DNA of 35,893 nt from Rhodopirellula sp. (GTDB lineage Bacteria; Planctomycetota; Planctomycetia; Pirellulales; Thermoguttaceae), in assembly GCA_012728855.1 (NCBI GenBank), contig JAAYEH010000526.1:1-35893 (forward strand), given 5' to 3'. Below, piece after piece: positions 24,020-33,277 of the stretch. Position numbers and translations under genes: made by a program. Each line of letters opens with the position of its first letter. Within the stretch, counting starts at the first letter, position 1. The notes under the pieces were generated by a model that was not told where the DNA came from, searched no databases, and saw only the letters and a program-made list of their open reading frames with translations.

Positions 24020-26286
24020 TGCGACTGCTGAAAGTGTATTCGGCAGTCAGCAACTTTGTGTCTGCCGCTGCCCGGGAGCCGTTGCTTGTGATTTGCCTAC
24101 CTCGCGGACTTGAGCTTCTCGCGGTTGCCGCCGGGGTGGGGCTGCTCTGCGCCCGGGCGGTTCTTGCCCAAGTTCCCGCCTTGGCCGCCGGCAATCGTTT
24201 CGAGTTGGCCGAGACGATCCAGCTCGACCGGGCGGATAATGCCGTACGGACGTATCTGGGCCGTGTCGGGGCGCACCTGGGCAGTGGAGAATGGAACGAA
24301 GCGGTCGATGCCTTGCAGCAAGTGATGGAGAGTTCCGGCGGCAAGCTCTTGCCCGTCACCGAACATCGCTACGTGAGCATTCGCGACTACTGCCAACTCC
24401 AATTCGCTTCGCTTCCGGCGGAAGCCCTGGCCGTCTATCGCAGCCGCGTCGACTCGGCGGCCAAAGCATGGTACGAAGAGGGGGTAACGCGGCGCGACCG
24501 CCGCCGCCTGCTCGACGTGGCGGAGCAGATATTCGCCAGCAGTTGGGGCGACAACGCGCTGTTCGCCTTGGGCGAGATCGCCTTGGAACGCGGAGACTAC
24601 GCGTCGGCCCGGGCTTACTGGGAGAAGACGATCCCGGTCGAACAACAGGGGGACGGGCCACGAACGTGGCTCGCCGTCCCCGACACCGATCTTGACCTTG
24701 CGGCCGTGCGAGCGCGGCTGGTGCTCGTCTCGATCCTGGAGGGCTCAACCGAGCGGGCGAAGGAGGAGTTGGAGCGATTCCGCCAATTGCATCCCGACGC
24801 CCGCGGACGGCTCGGCGGTCAGGAAGTCCGCTACGCCGAATCGCTCGGCACGATGCTCATCGAAAGCGGGAGTTGGGCGACCATCCCCGCAAGCGACGAT
24901 TGGCCGACGTTTGCTGGATCGCCCTTACGGAGCAAGATTGCACCGCAGAGCATCGAATCGGTCCATCTGCTTTGGCGGCGGCCGCTCCGCGACAGCCTGC
25001 CGGCGAATCGCTCGCTTTGGGGAACGGATGTGCCCAACCGCCGCGTGGCCGAAGACGACAAGGCGCCGCTGAGTTATCATCCCATCATCGTCGGCGACCT
25101 GGTTCTCGTAAACAGTCAGATCGAGATCCTGGCGGTGGACTTGAAAACCGGCCAGCCGGCCTGGGGACACGGCAACGCTGTGATCTACCAGGATCAGTTC
25201 GACGAGGCGGTTCACGCGCAGTACAATCCGTCGGACACGCTCGGGGTGCCTCGGTTCACAATGACGGTCCACGGAGGAAAGCTGCTGGGGCGGATGGGCT
25301 CGGCGGTGACCAGCCGTCCCCCGGAGGAGCATTCGATGGCCGGCGGCCACGGGTATCTCGTCTGCCTGGATCTGGAGGCCGAGGGACGTCTGCTCTGGAA
25401 GGTGGCGCCGGACGAGGAGGGGCTCGCATTCGAAGGTTCACCCGTCGCCGACGGCGGTTACGTCTACGTTGCCATGCGCCGCAGCGACATCCAGCCACAG
25501 GCGATCGTGGCCTGCTACGCAACCGATACGGGCGAACTGGTCTGGCAGCAGTTTGTCTGCGCGGCGGAGACCCCCGCCCGCGGAATGCTCCACGAAACAA
25601 CCCACAACTTGCTCACACTCCACGGCGACACGCTCTATTTCAACACCAACCTTGGCGCTGTCGCCGCGCTGGCCGCCCGCGACGGCCGCGTGAAGTGGGT
25701 CAGCCTTTATCCCCGCATCCGCCGCGGCGATCTTTTCAAACCGAGGCCCCACTGGTCGCGCGATCTGAATCCCTGCGTGTTCGACCGGGGAAGATTGTAC
25801 GTCGCTCCCAGCGACAGCCAGCGGATCTTTGCCTTGGAGGCCGCCACGGGGCAGATCCTCTGGCAGACCGGCCCCGAGGTCGAGGCTGTGGTGCATCTTC
25901 TTGGGGTGGCCGGAAATCAGTTGATCGCCTCTGGAGAGAAGCTCCATTGGATCGGGCTGGAGGGCCAGGACCAGGGAAAACAAAAACACCTCTGGCCCGA
26001 CGGGCACGAAAAACTCGGTCACGGGCGGGGCATCCTGGCGGGAAACCTGGTTTACTGGCCCACACGCGAACAGATCTATGTCTTCGATCAGACGACGGCC
26101 CGGTTGAAAAAAAGCATTTCCCTGGCCCCATGGGGAATTACCGGAGGCAATGTGCTGATTGCCGACAACCGGCTGCTGATCGCGACCAGCAAGGAGTTGA
26201 TCGCGTTGACGGATCAATCGGCGGCGTCGCCGGAGGAGACGCAACCGGTTGCCGCAGTAAACCCCACAGGGATCGGGGGTGGGTAG
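24019..26286 (+). CDS. Exported TPR-like and PQQ-type beta-propeller protein
   Basis: The product is 755 residues. A hydrophobic leader (about 30-50, LELLAVAAGVGLLCARAVLA) is followed by helical repeats of TPR type (about 75-280: AVDALQQVMESSGGKLLPV, RRLLDVAEQIFASSWGD, ALGEIALERGDYASARAYWE). From about 292 (DWPTFAGSPLRSKI) it has WD/PQQ-like propeller blades with repeated YVYVAMRR, CYATDTGELVWQQ, LYFNTNLGAVAALAARDGRV and FALEAATGQILWQTGP motifs. No dehydrogenase catalytic Asp/Ca site is evident, so a scaffold or binding role is more likely than quinoprotein enzyme activity. The start ATG 24019 overlaps the stop of the Gfo/Idh/MocA gene. A similar propeller gene next to a MoxR operon is a recurring planctomycete layout (family knowledge), so it may belong functionally to the downstream block. 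Confidence 0.85.
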   Translation: MRLLKVYSAVSNFVSAAAREPLLVICLPRGLELLAVAAGVGLLCARAVLAQVPALAAGNRFELAETIQLDRADNAVRTYLGRVGAHLGSGEWNEAVDALQQVMESSGGKLLPVTEHRYVSIRDYCQLQFASLPAEALAVYRSRVDSAAKAWYEEGVTRRDRRRLLDVAEQIFASSWGDNALFALGEIALERGDYASARAYWEKTIPVEQQGDGPRTWLAVPDTDLDLAAVRARLVLVSILEGSTERAKEELERFRQLHPDARGRLGGQEVRYAESLGTMLIESGSWATIPASDDWPTFAGSPLRSKIAPQSIESVHLLWRRPLRDSLPANRSLWGTDVPNRRVAEDDKAPLSYHPIIVGDLVLVNSQIEILAVDLKTGQPAWGHGNAVIYQDQFDEAVHAQYNPSDTLGVPRFTMTVHGGKLLGRMGSAVTSRPPEEHSMAGGHGYLVCLDLEAEGRLLWKVAPDEEGLAFEGSPVADGGYVYVAMRRSDIQPQAIVACYATDTGELVWQQFVCAAETPARGMLHETTHNLLTLHGDTLYFNTNLGAVAALAARDGRVKWVSLYPRIRRGDLFKPRPHWSRDLNPCVFDRGRLYVAPSDSQRIFALEAATGQILWQTGPEVEAVVHLLGVAGNQLIASGEKLHWIGLEGQDQGKQKHLWPDGHEKLGHGRGILAGNLVYWPTREQIYVFDQTTARLKKSISLAPWGITGGNVLIADNRLLIATSKELIALTDQSAASPEETQPVAAVNPTGIGGG

Positions 26287-26621
26287 GGGAAAGGATGGGG
26301 AACCTCAGCGAATTATCGGTTTTTGTGCCGGCCATCATGGCCGTGGCAATTTCGTCTGCCTCGGCCGAAGGCCATAATTACCGTAGCTTGGGGCGATGCC
26401 CTCGCTGTTGCTTTTTCCGAGATCCCCGCGGGCTCGTCCCGCGGGTGAATGAGGTTGAGCAGCTAGACGCTACTGCTTCAAAGTGTCGCCCCCTGCCACC
26501 TTGTGTGGCAGGAGCGAAAGGTTCTGCAGCTAGACCGCCACATAGCTGGAAAGCCTCTCGCTCCTGCCACACAAGGTGGCAGGGGGCGGAAAACTTCTAC
26601 GCACCCTGATGGACCCATGCC
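26287..26621. other. Intergenic region before the MoxR operon with a long palindrome
   Basis: 335 bp containing no convincing gene. It holds a GC-rich hairpin (26425-26445, CCCGCGGG type) and a perfect 31-bp inverted repeat (26487-26588). The promoter of the MoxR operon should be here unless transcription reads through from the propeller gene. No consensus promoter was identified. Confidence 0.5.
26487..26588. repeat. Perfect 31-bp inverted repeat with 40-bp spacer
   Basis: Arms 26487-26517 and 26558-26588 are exact reverse complements. Each arm is itself partly palindromic (CCACCTTGTGTGG). Total length is 102 bp, ending 33 bp before the MoxR start. Perfect arms imply recent origin or strong constraint, which fits a REPIN or MITE. 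Confidence 0.85.
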
Positions 26622-27677
26622 ATGCTGGAAAACGACGACGTCCAGGCCGTAGAGAAACTCAACGAGGGATATCGGGCGATTACCGAGCAGTTGAGCCGCG
26701 TGATCGTCGGGCAGCAGCAGGTGATCGATGAACTGCTGATCGCAATGTTTGCCCGGGGGCACTGCCTGCTGGTCGGGGTGCCGGGGCTGGCGAAGACGTT
26801 GATGATCCGCACGCTGGCCGACGCCCTCTCGCTCGATTTCAGCCGAATTCAATTCACGCCCGACCTGATGCCTTCGGACATCACGGGCACCGAGGTGATC
26901 CAGGAAGACAAGCTTTCCGGTGTCCGCGAGTTGCGATTCCTCAAGGGGCCGATCTTTGCCAACGTGATCCTCGCCGACGAAATCAACCGCACGCCGCCGA
27001 AGACCCAGGCGGCCCTGCTGGAGGCGATGCAGGAACACCAACTCACCGTGGGCGGAAAGCGGCACCTGCTCAACGAGCCGTTTTTCGTGTTGGCCACGCA
27101 GAACCCGATCGAGCAGGAAGGCACCTATCCGTTGCCCGAAGCCCAGCTCGACCGTTTCATGTTCAATACGTTTGTCGATTATCCGGACGAGCAGGAAGAG
27201 TTCGACATCGTCCGCCGCACGACGGCCGACGTCACCGTGACGGTAACGCCCACGCTCACGGCCGAGGAAATCGTCGCATTGCAGCGGATCGTCCGCCGCG
27301 TTCCGGTAGCCGACCACGTCGTTCGCTATGCCCTGCAGCTCGCACGGCTTACCCGGCCCCACAAGGGCGACGCCCCGGACTTCGTTCGCGAGTACGTCAA
27401 CTGGGGCGCCGGTCCGCGGGCGAGCCAATATCTGACGCTGGGGGCCAAAGCGAGAGCCGTGCTGCACGGCCGCTTCTCGGCCGAGTGCGAGGACGTCCGT
27501 GCGGTCGCCTATCCGGTGCTGCGTCACCGCATCATGACCAATTTCAACGCCGAGGCCGAAGGGATCGCGACCGACGAAATCATCCGCCGGTTGATCGACA
27601 CGGTCGCCGCCGAAGAAGACGAGGCAGTCGCCCGTGGAAAACTACCAAAAATACTTAGACCCGCAGACGCTCGCTAA
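26622..27677 (+). CDS. MoxR-family AAA+ ATPase
   Basis: The product is 351 residues, normal for MoxR. Walker A is GVPGLAKT (52-59), Walker B is VILADE (115-120), and these are followed by INRTPPKTQAALLEAMQE, sensor 1 ATQNP (158-162) and the arginine-finger region LPEAQLDRF (171-179). MoxR ATPases act as chaperones with VWA-domain partners, inserting metals or assembling complexes, or protecting the cell envelope. Here it starts a five-gene block with DUF58, two VWA proteins and a DUF4175-like protein. The last 44 bp overlap the DUF58 gene in another frame. No strong Shine-Dalgarno precedes ATG 26622. Confidence 0.96.
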   Translation: MLENDDVQAVEKLNEGYRAITEQLSRVIVGQQQVIDELLIAMFARGHCLLVGVPGLAKTLMIRTLADALSLDFSRIQFTPDLMPSDITGTEVIQEDKLSGVRELRFLKGPIFANVILADEINRTPPKTQAALLEAMQEHQLTVGGKRHLLNEPFFVLATQNPIEQEGTYPLPEAQLDRFMFNTFVDYPDEQEEFDIVRRTTADVTVTVTPTLTAEEIVALQRIVRRVPVADHVVRYALQLARLTRPHKGDAPDFVREYVNWGAGPRASQYLTLGAKARAVLHGRFSAECEDVRAVAYPVLRHRIMTNFNAEAEGIATDEIIRRLIDTVAAEEDEAVARGKLPKILRPADAR

Positions 27678-28536
27678 GCTGGAGGGCTTGCAGCTCCGGG
27701 CGCGGACAATCGTCGAAGGGTACGTCGCGGGGCTTCATCGCAGCCCGTACCAGGGGTTTTCAATCGAGTTCGCCGAGCACCGCGAATACTCCCCTGGCGA
27801 CGACCTCCGCTACCTGGACTGGAAGGTCTTCGGCCGCACGGACAAGTTCTATCTCAAAGAGTTCGAGGAAGAGACGAACCTGGTCTGCTACCTGCTTCTC
27901 GATACCAGCGAGAGCATGCAGTACCGAAGCGCTGCGGCGGCGATGTCGAAGTTCGAGTATGCGCAGTGCGAGGCCGCGGCGCTGGCCCATCTGGTGCTCC
28001 AGCAGCAGGACAGCGTCGGGCTGGTAACGTTCGACCGGGAAATCCGAGCGCTCGTCCGTCCCAGCGGCAATCCCTCGCACTTCAAGCAACTGCTTCACGT
28101 GATGGAAGATGCTTCCGGCGGGGAGAAGACCGCCACCGGTCCGATCTTCCACGACCTGGCCGAGCGATTCAAGAAGCGAGGGATCGTGGTGATCCTCAGC
28201 GACCTGTTCGACGACGTTGACACGATGCTTGCCGGCCTGAAACATTTCCGCCATCGCCGCCACGAGGTGGTTCTCTTCCATGTACTCGATCCGGCCGAAC
28301 TGGAGTTCCCCTTCCAGCAGGCCACTCTGTTTCAGGGCCTGGAACAAATGGGCAATGTGCTGGTGGAGCCCAAATCCCTTCGCAAAGCCTACCTCCGCGA
28401 ATTCGATCATTTCCTGCACCAACTACAGCGCGGCTGTCGCCAGCACCGCATCGACTACGTACCCATGCGAACGGATCAATCGCTCGACGTCGCACTGACT
28501 GCGTATCTTGGATCGCGGCAGCGGAGGCGGGGGTGA
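27634..28536 (+). CDS. DUF58 (VWA-like) protein of the MoxR module
   Basis: The product is 300 residues. The DUF58 signature is at 45-80 (EFAEHREYSPGDDLRYLDWK, then VFGRTDKFYLKEFEEE), followed by a VWA-type core with DTSESM (90-95, the DxSxS metal site) and the strand VVILSDLFDD. It is a soluble cytosolic partner that typically works with the MoxR ATPase encoded just upstream. The start is GTG 27634, inside the 3' end of the MoxR frame with a 44-bp overlap, so the pair is almost surely co-translated. Confidence 0.95.
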   Translation: MENYQKYLDPQTLAKLEGLQLRARTIVEGYVAGLHRSPYQGFSIEFAEHREYSPGDDLRYLDWKVFGRTDKFYLKEFEEETNLVCYLLLDTSESMQYRSAAAAMSKFEYAQCEAAALAHLVLQQQDSVGLVTFDREIRALVRPSGNPSHFKQLLHVMEDASGGEKTATGPIFHDLAERFKKRGIVVILSDLFDDVDTMLAGLKHFRHRRHEVVLFHVLDPAELEFPFQQATLFQGLEQMGNVLVEPKSLRKAYLREFDHFLHQLQRGCRQHRIDYVPMRTDQSLDVALTAYLGSRQRRRG

Positions 28537-28543
28537 AGGTATT

Positions 28544-28680
28544 TGTCATTTGTCATTTGTTATTTGCAGGAGATCGCTATGGTCGAAAGAATCTATCGAA
28601 TCGCCAGGCCCTTTTCAACGGAAATGCATCGTAGCTCGGCGATACCCATACACATGACAAATAACAAATGACAAATGACA
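28544..28680. repeat. 23-bp inverted repeat flanking a 91-bp spacer
   Basis: Arms 28544-28566 and 28658-28680 are perfect reverse complements made of TGTCATT units. The left arm begins 8 bp after the DUF58 gene. The right arm contains the apparent ATG (28668) of the next gene. The base composition is AT-rich compared with the neighbours, which suggests inserted material. Confidence 0.85.
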
Positions 28681-30863
28681 TTCTTCTTATAGCCTTCGAC
28701 ATTGCCAGCCCCGCCATGCTGGGCTGGCTGCTGGCGGCCGCTGCGCCGTTGTTGATTCACTTGTGGAGTCGGCGGCGGTATCGCGAGATGCCGTGGGCGG
28801 CAATGCGGTTCTTGCTGGCGGCGGTCCGTAGCAGTCGGCGGCGGATGCGGTTGGAACAGTGGCTACTGCTGGCCGTGCGGACGCTGTTGGTCGTGCTGGT
28901 GGTTTTGGCCGTGGCGGAACCTATCTTCGAGCGCGGTATGATTCTCCTTGGCGCCGCCGAGCGGGTACATCGCGTTCTGGTGGTCGACGGATCCTACTCG
29001 ATGGCGTATATCCCGACCGATACGAGCCGCTTCGAGCGGGCGAAAGAACTGGCGGCTCTCATCGTGGAGGAAAGCCCGCAAGGCGACGGATTCACGCTCG
29101 TTCTGCTCAGTGATCCGCCGCGGGTGGTGATCGGCAATCCCGTCTTCGAGCGGGGCGAGTTTGTCGAAGAATTGCAGCGGCTTCAGCTCTTGCATACCAG
29201 CGCCGATCTGCCGCGGACGCTCTCCGCCGTCGAAGAGGTTCTCGCCGCCGCTCGACGCGAGCACCCGCGTCTGACGCGTCAGGAAGTGTACTTTCTCACG
29301 GATCTGGGCCGCGTCGGGTGGACGCCGCCGGCGGAGCCCACTGCGGCGGCCGATTTCCGCCGTTGCAGTAAGCGGCTGGCTGATTCGGCAGCGCTGGTGA
29401 TTATTGATGTGGGTCAGGCGGCGGAGAATGTCGCGGTGACCGGCGTCGGCAGCGCGGCGCCCTTTGCTACCGTGGCCGAGGACGTCGAGATCCAGGCGGA
29501 TCTGCGGAACTTCGGCCGACAGTCCCGCGGCCGGCAGCCGGTCGAGTTGTTTGTCGACGGCCGCCGCGTCGCCCAACAACAGGTCGAGCTGGCGGCCGAC
29601 GGCGAGGCGGCCGCGACCTTTTCGTACCGGTTCGACACACCGGGCGACCATGTCGTGGAACTTCGCAGCGAAGGGGACGGGTTGGACGTGGACAACCACC
29701 GTTGGCTGGCTGTTGCGGTGAAGCCGTACCTCAGGGTGCTCTGCGTCAACGGCAAACCTTCCGGGGAAGCATTCCGCGGCGCCACCGACTATCTCTTTTA
29801 TGCCCTTTCGCCGCGGGCCGGCGACACCGATCGCGCGCTGATCCACCCGGAGGTCGTGCCCGAAAGCGCGCTGATGGAACTGGATCTCAGCCGCTACGAC
29901 TGCGTTGTGCTGGCCAATGTCGCCCAGTTCACGTCGAGCGAGGCCCGCCTGCTCCAGACGTATCTCAAGCGCGGCGGCGGGCTGATCTTCTTCTTGGGCG
30001 ACCGGGTGCTCGCCGACCGTTACAACCGCGAGTTGGGAGAAGGGCAGGGAGGCGTGGGACTGCTTCCGGCAAAGCTGGAGACCGTCGTTGAGGAGAGCCA
30101 GTATCGGCTGGACCCGTTGGAATACCGCCATCCGATCGTGCAGGAATTCCGCGGCCAAGAGCGGGCCGGCTTGTTGACCACGCCGGTCGAAAAGTATTAC
30201 CGGCTCTCAGTGCCGAAGGACTCGCCGACGAAAGTGGCGTTGGCCTTGGGCAACGGCGATCCGCTGGTAGTCGAGTCGCCGCTGTACCAAGGCCGCGTGA
30301 TCCTCGTGGGCACCTCGGCCGACGCTTCCTGGACACGCATGCCGGTATGGCCGAGCTATGTGCCGGTCGTGCAGGAATTGGTTGCCTACGCGGTCGGCGG
30401 TCAGATCGAGCAGAAGAACCTCCGCGTGGGTCAGTCACTCGGCGCCACGTTCGCCACGGTGACCGGCGAAGCGCCGTTGACGATTCAAGGCCCGACAGGC
30501 CGCAGCGAGCCGGTCCGCATGCGGACCGAAGGGGACTACAGCAGTTGGAGCTACGCCGATACGAGCATCAGCGGTGCGTATGCGGTCCAGTTCGGCGAGC
30601 CGGTCTCCCGCACCCAGTGGTTTGCGGTCAATGTGGCTACGGCGGAGAGTGACCTGGCGCAATTCACCGCGGACGAGTTTCGTAGTGAAGTCTGGCCCGA
30701 CGTTCCTTTCATTCACCAGACCACCTGGGCGGCGATGGACGAGCCGCCGGTAACTGCCGCCATGCGTTCGTCCCCCTTGCCGAAGACGCTGCTGTATGCC
30801 GCCCTGGGATTGTTGATTCTGGAAACCTTCCTCGCCCGACGATTCGGATACCACGCTCCATGA
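28668..30863 (+). CDS. Membrane-anchored VWA protein (BatA-like N-terminus)
   Basis: The product is 731 residues. Two N-terminal helices (about 15-33, PAMLGWLLAAAAPLLIHLW, and 65-85, WLLLAVRTLLVVLVVLAVAE) with RRRYREMPWAAMRFLLAAV between them form the BatA-type double-helix domain. A VWA domain follows with DGSYS at 107-111 and the strand VYFLTDLGRVGW. Then come Ig-like/CARDB-like strands, a glutamine-amidotransferase-like segment (YDCVVLANVAQFTSSEARLL) and a C-terminal helix (LLYAALGLLILETFLA). It is a membrane partner for the MoxR/DUF58 module. The start is uncertain: ATG 28668 sits in the repeat arm without a Shine-Dalgarno, and ATG 28716 is the next. Its stop overlaps the following ATG (ATGA, 30860-30863). 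Confidence 0.9.
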   Translation: MTNDILLIAFDIASPAMLGWLLAAAAPLLIHLWSRRRYREMPWAAMRFLLAAVRSSRRRMRLEQWLLLAVRTLLVVLVVLAVAEPIFERGMILLGAAERVHRVLVVDGSYSMAYIPTDTSRFERAKELAALIVEESPQGDGFTLVLLSDPPRVVIGNPVFERGEFVEELQRLQLLHTSADLPRTLSAVEEVLAAARREHPRLTRQEVYFLTDLGRVGWTPPAEPTAAADFRRCSKRLADSAALVIIDVGQAAENVAVTGVGSAAPFATVAEDVEIQADLRNFGRQSRGRQPVELFVDGRRVAQQQVELAADGEAAATFSYRFDTPGDHVVELRSEGDGLDVDNHRWLAVAVKPYLRVLCVNGKPSGEAFRGATDYLFYALSPRAGDTDRALIHPEVVPESALMELDLSRYDCVVLANVAQFTSSEARLLQTYLKRGGGLIFFLGDRVLADRYNRELGEGQGGVGLLPAKLETVVEESQYRLDPLEYRHPIVQEFRGQERAGLLTTPVEKYYRLSVPKDSPTKVALALGNGDPLVVESPLYQGRVILVGTSADASWTRMPVWPSYVPVVQELVAYAVGGQIEQKNLRVGQSLGATFATVTGEAPLTIQGPTGRSEPVRMRTEGDYSSWSYADTSISGAYAVQFGEPVSRTQWFAVNVATAESDLAQFTADEFRSEVWPDVPFIHQTTWAAMDEPPVTAAMRSSPLPKTLLYAALGLLILETFLARRFGYHAP

Positions 30864-33241
30864 CCAAGCCGCTGCCCGTCTGGATCGAACGCCTGCTCGG
30901 CGTCCATACCGAGCCCGGTGAGGGTATGGCCTGGAGCCTGCACCACAGTTGGAGTTGGCCGGCGTGGCTGACGCTGCTGTTTGCCGTCTTCGCCGTGGTG
31001 TTTGTAGTGACGACCTACCTCCGCGAGAACCGCCAGTCGCCTACATGGTTCCGCCTGGGACTGGCGGGGATCCGGCTGGCCCTGATCGGGATTGTCCTGC
31101 TGATGCTGGCCCAGTTCGCCCTTTCGCTCCAGCGGACCGGATTGCCCTACGTTGCCGTCCTGGTCGACGATTCTTTGAGCATGTCGGTTGTCGACCGTTA
31201 TGCCGACGAATTGCAGTCTCTGGTCGAGCGGCGAATCGGGGCGATCGGCTACGAGCGACCTAGCCGCTGGAATCTGGCTCGCACGCTTCTGATCGAAAAC
31301 AAGGCCGCCTTGTTGCGAGGAATCCGCAAGCAGCACAAGCTGCGGATGTACTTTCTTGCCGGCGAGCGGTCGAGCCCGTCGGCCGAGGTCGGCAAACTAC
31401 TGGACGAACTGCGGTCGTTGGAACCGGCCAGCGAGACAAGTCGGCTCGGAGAGGCTGTGCGGACGGTGTTGAGCGATCTTCGCGGCTCGGCGCCGGCGGC
31501 GATCGTGTTGTTGACCGACGGCATCAACACGGACGGTCCGCCCCTTTCCGAAGCTGCCGCCCTGGCCCGGCGCAAAGGCGTGCCGCTGTTCACCATCGGT
31601 CTGGGTGACGACCGGCCGGTCCGCGACCTAGAACTGACCGACCTGTTGGTCGACGACGTGGTTTTCGCGGGCGACGTCGTCTATTTCGAGGCGAAGCTGA
31701 GCGGGACCGGCTACGAGGGCAAGCAAGTCGACGTGGTGCTGCGGCGTGAGGATAAGCCGGACGTGCTGGCCAAGGCCGCGGTGACGGTCGATGCCGCCGA
31801 TGCAGCCCAGGCGGTCCGGCTCCCCTATCGACCGAATGAGGAGGGAGAATTTCGCTACGTGGTCGAGGTTGAGCCGCAAGAGGGGGAACTGCAGACCGAC
31901 AATAATCGTCAGCAACGGACGGTCCAGGTCCGCAAAGAGCAGATCCGGGTGTTGCTGGTTCAAGCCTATCCCAGTTTCGAGTACCGCTATCTGCGGAACA
32001 TGCTTGCCCGCGACGTCACGATCGATCTGGATACGGTGCTGCAGGAAGCCGATATCGAGCATGCCGAGCAGGACGCTTCGGCATTGAAGGGATTTCCGGT
32101 CCGCCGCGACGAGCTTTTCCGATACGATGTCATTATTCTGGGCGATGTGAATCCGTCGCTCTTGAGTGAATCGATGCTTCAGAACCTGGCCGATTTTGTC
32201 GACCAGGCGGGCAGGGGAGGGGCGCTGATCGCCATTGCCGGGCCGCGGTTCATGCCGTTGGCCTATCGCGATACGCCGTTGGCCCGACTGCTGCCGATCG
32301 AACTGGGGAGCGTGCGATTGCCCGAACCTGGCCAGATGTTGACCGAAGGATTTACGGTCCAGCCGACCGAACTCGGCCTGGCCACTCCCTTCATGCAATT
32401 GGGCGATGCTCCGGCCGAAACGAGCGAAATATGGCAGAACCTGCCGCCGCTCTACTGGATGGTGGAGGCGCCCGATCTCAAGCCGGCGGCCAGGGTGCTG
32501 GCGGAGCATCCGGATCGGATCGGTCATGAGGGGCGTAAGCTGCCCGTGATCGCGATGCAATATGTTGGCGCCGGCAAAATCCTCTTCCACGCCACCGACG
32601 AAACCTGGCGGTGGCGTTTCCGCGTCGGCGACGTCTTCTTCGCCCGCTACTGGGTCCAGACGATCCGCTACCTAGCCCGCTCGAAGCTGGCCGATGAGGA
32701 TCGCTCCGCCAGTCTGACGGTCGACCGCCGCGAGTATCGCCGCGGCGAAACGGTGTTGGTCCGCGTGCGCTTCAGCGACGAGCGGACGGCGCCCGTGGCC
32801 GACGACGGGGTGACCGTCGTCGTGGAAGAGCAGGGACATAAGACGCGGCGGACCAAGCTCCAGCGGAGCACGGTCAGTCGAGGGATTTTCGAGACACGTC
32901 TGACGAACCTTCCGGTAGGGGCATACCACGCTTGGGTTGCCATTCCAACGGTCCAAGGGCAAGCCCCCGCCGCCGACTTCACCGTGGCCGCGCCGCCCGG
33001 CGAGTTTGAGCGAATCCAGCGCGATACCGCGGAACTCAAGCGGGCAGCCGAAGTGACGAAGGGGCGGTTCTACACCTTCACCAACGCCGGCCGCTTGCTC
33101 GACGATCTGCCGGCGGGCCGGCAAGTCCCGATTGAATCGCTACCCGCCCGGCCGCTTTGGAACCGCTGGCCGCTCTTGGCGGCTTTCCTTGTTCTGCTCG
33201 TAGGCGAGTGGATTCTGCGAAAGGCGGGCGGGATGGTGTAG
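30860..33241 (+). CDS. Second membrane-anchored VWA protein
   Basis: The product is 793 residues. The N-terminal soluble stretch is followed by two helices (about 34-53, PAWLTLLFAVFAVVFVVTTY, and 65-86, RLGLAGIRLALIGIVLLMLA). A VWA domain comes next, with a DDSLS metal site (103-107), ETSRLGEAVR, IVLLTDGINTDGPPL and VPLFTIGLGD. Extracytoplasmic Ig-like strands and a class I GATase-like region (EYRYLRNMLARDVTIDLDTV, YDVIILGDVNPSLL, GGALIAIAGPRF) lead to a last helix (LLAAFLVLLVGEWILRK). The arrangement mirrors the preceding gene, with duplicated architecture and low identity, and starts with a four-base overlap. Probably both form one membrane complex with the MoxR ATPase (inference). Confidence 0.93.
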   Translation: MTKPLPVWIERLLGVHTEPGEGMAWSLHHSWSWPAWLTLLFAVFAVVFVVTTYLRENRQSPTWFRLGLAGIRLALIGIVLLMLAQFALSLQRTGLPYVAVLVDDSLSMSVVDRYADELQSLVERRIGAIGYERPSRWNLARTLLIENKAALLRGIRKQHKLRMYFLAGERSSPSAEVGKLLDELRSLEPASETSRLGEAVRTVLSDLRGSAPAAIVLLTDGINTDGPPLSEAAALARRKGVPLFTIGLGDDRPVRDLELTDLLVDDVVFAGDVVYFEAKLSGTGYEGKQVDVVLRREDKPDVLAKAAVTVDAADAAQAVRLPYRPNEEGEFRYVVEVEPQEGELQTDNNRQQRTVQVRKEQIRVLLVQAYPSFEYRYLRNMLARDVTIDLDTVLQEADIEHAEQDASALKGFPVRRDELFRYDVIILGDVNPSLLSESMLQNLADFVDQAGRGGALIAIAGPRFMPLAYRDTPLARLLPIELGSVRLPEPGQMLTEGFTVQPTELGLATPFMQLGDAPAETSEIWQNLPPLYWMVEAPDLKPAARVLAEHPDRIGHEGRKLPVIAMQYVGAGKILFHATDETWRWRFRVGDVFFARYWVQTIRYLARSKLADEDRSASLTVDRREYRRGETVLVRVRFSDERTAPVADDGVTVVVEEQGHKTRRTKLQRSTVSRGIFETRLTNLPVGAYHAWVAIPTVQGQAPAADFTVAAPPGEFERIQRDTAELKRAAEVTKGRFYTFTNAGRLLDDLPAGRQVPIESLPARPLWNRWPLLAAFLVLLVGEWILRKAGGMV

Positions 33242-33277
33242 ATTCCCGCATACTAGGCGATCATCGGGATGGGCGAA

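Noticed and set aside
26478..27527. 349-codon minus-strand frame opposite MoxR
   Set aside because: Walker A/B and sensor motifs are on the plus strand, and the antisense frame is an artefact that even includes the inverted repeat.
28544..28680. CRISPR-like repeat-spacer array
   Set aside because: The repeated words are inverted, not directly repeated with regular spacers, and there are no cas genes in the window.
28863..30158. 431-codon minus-strand frame opposite the first VWA gene
   Set aside because: It is a shadow of a gene with clear VWA motifs, and no ribosome site or domain is seen.
31628..32590. 320-codon minus-strand frame opposite the second VWA gene
   Set aside because: It has no recognisable domain. 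The opposite strand encodes the VWA and GATase-like regions.
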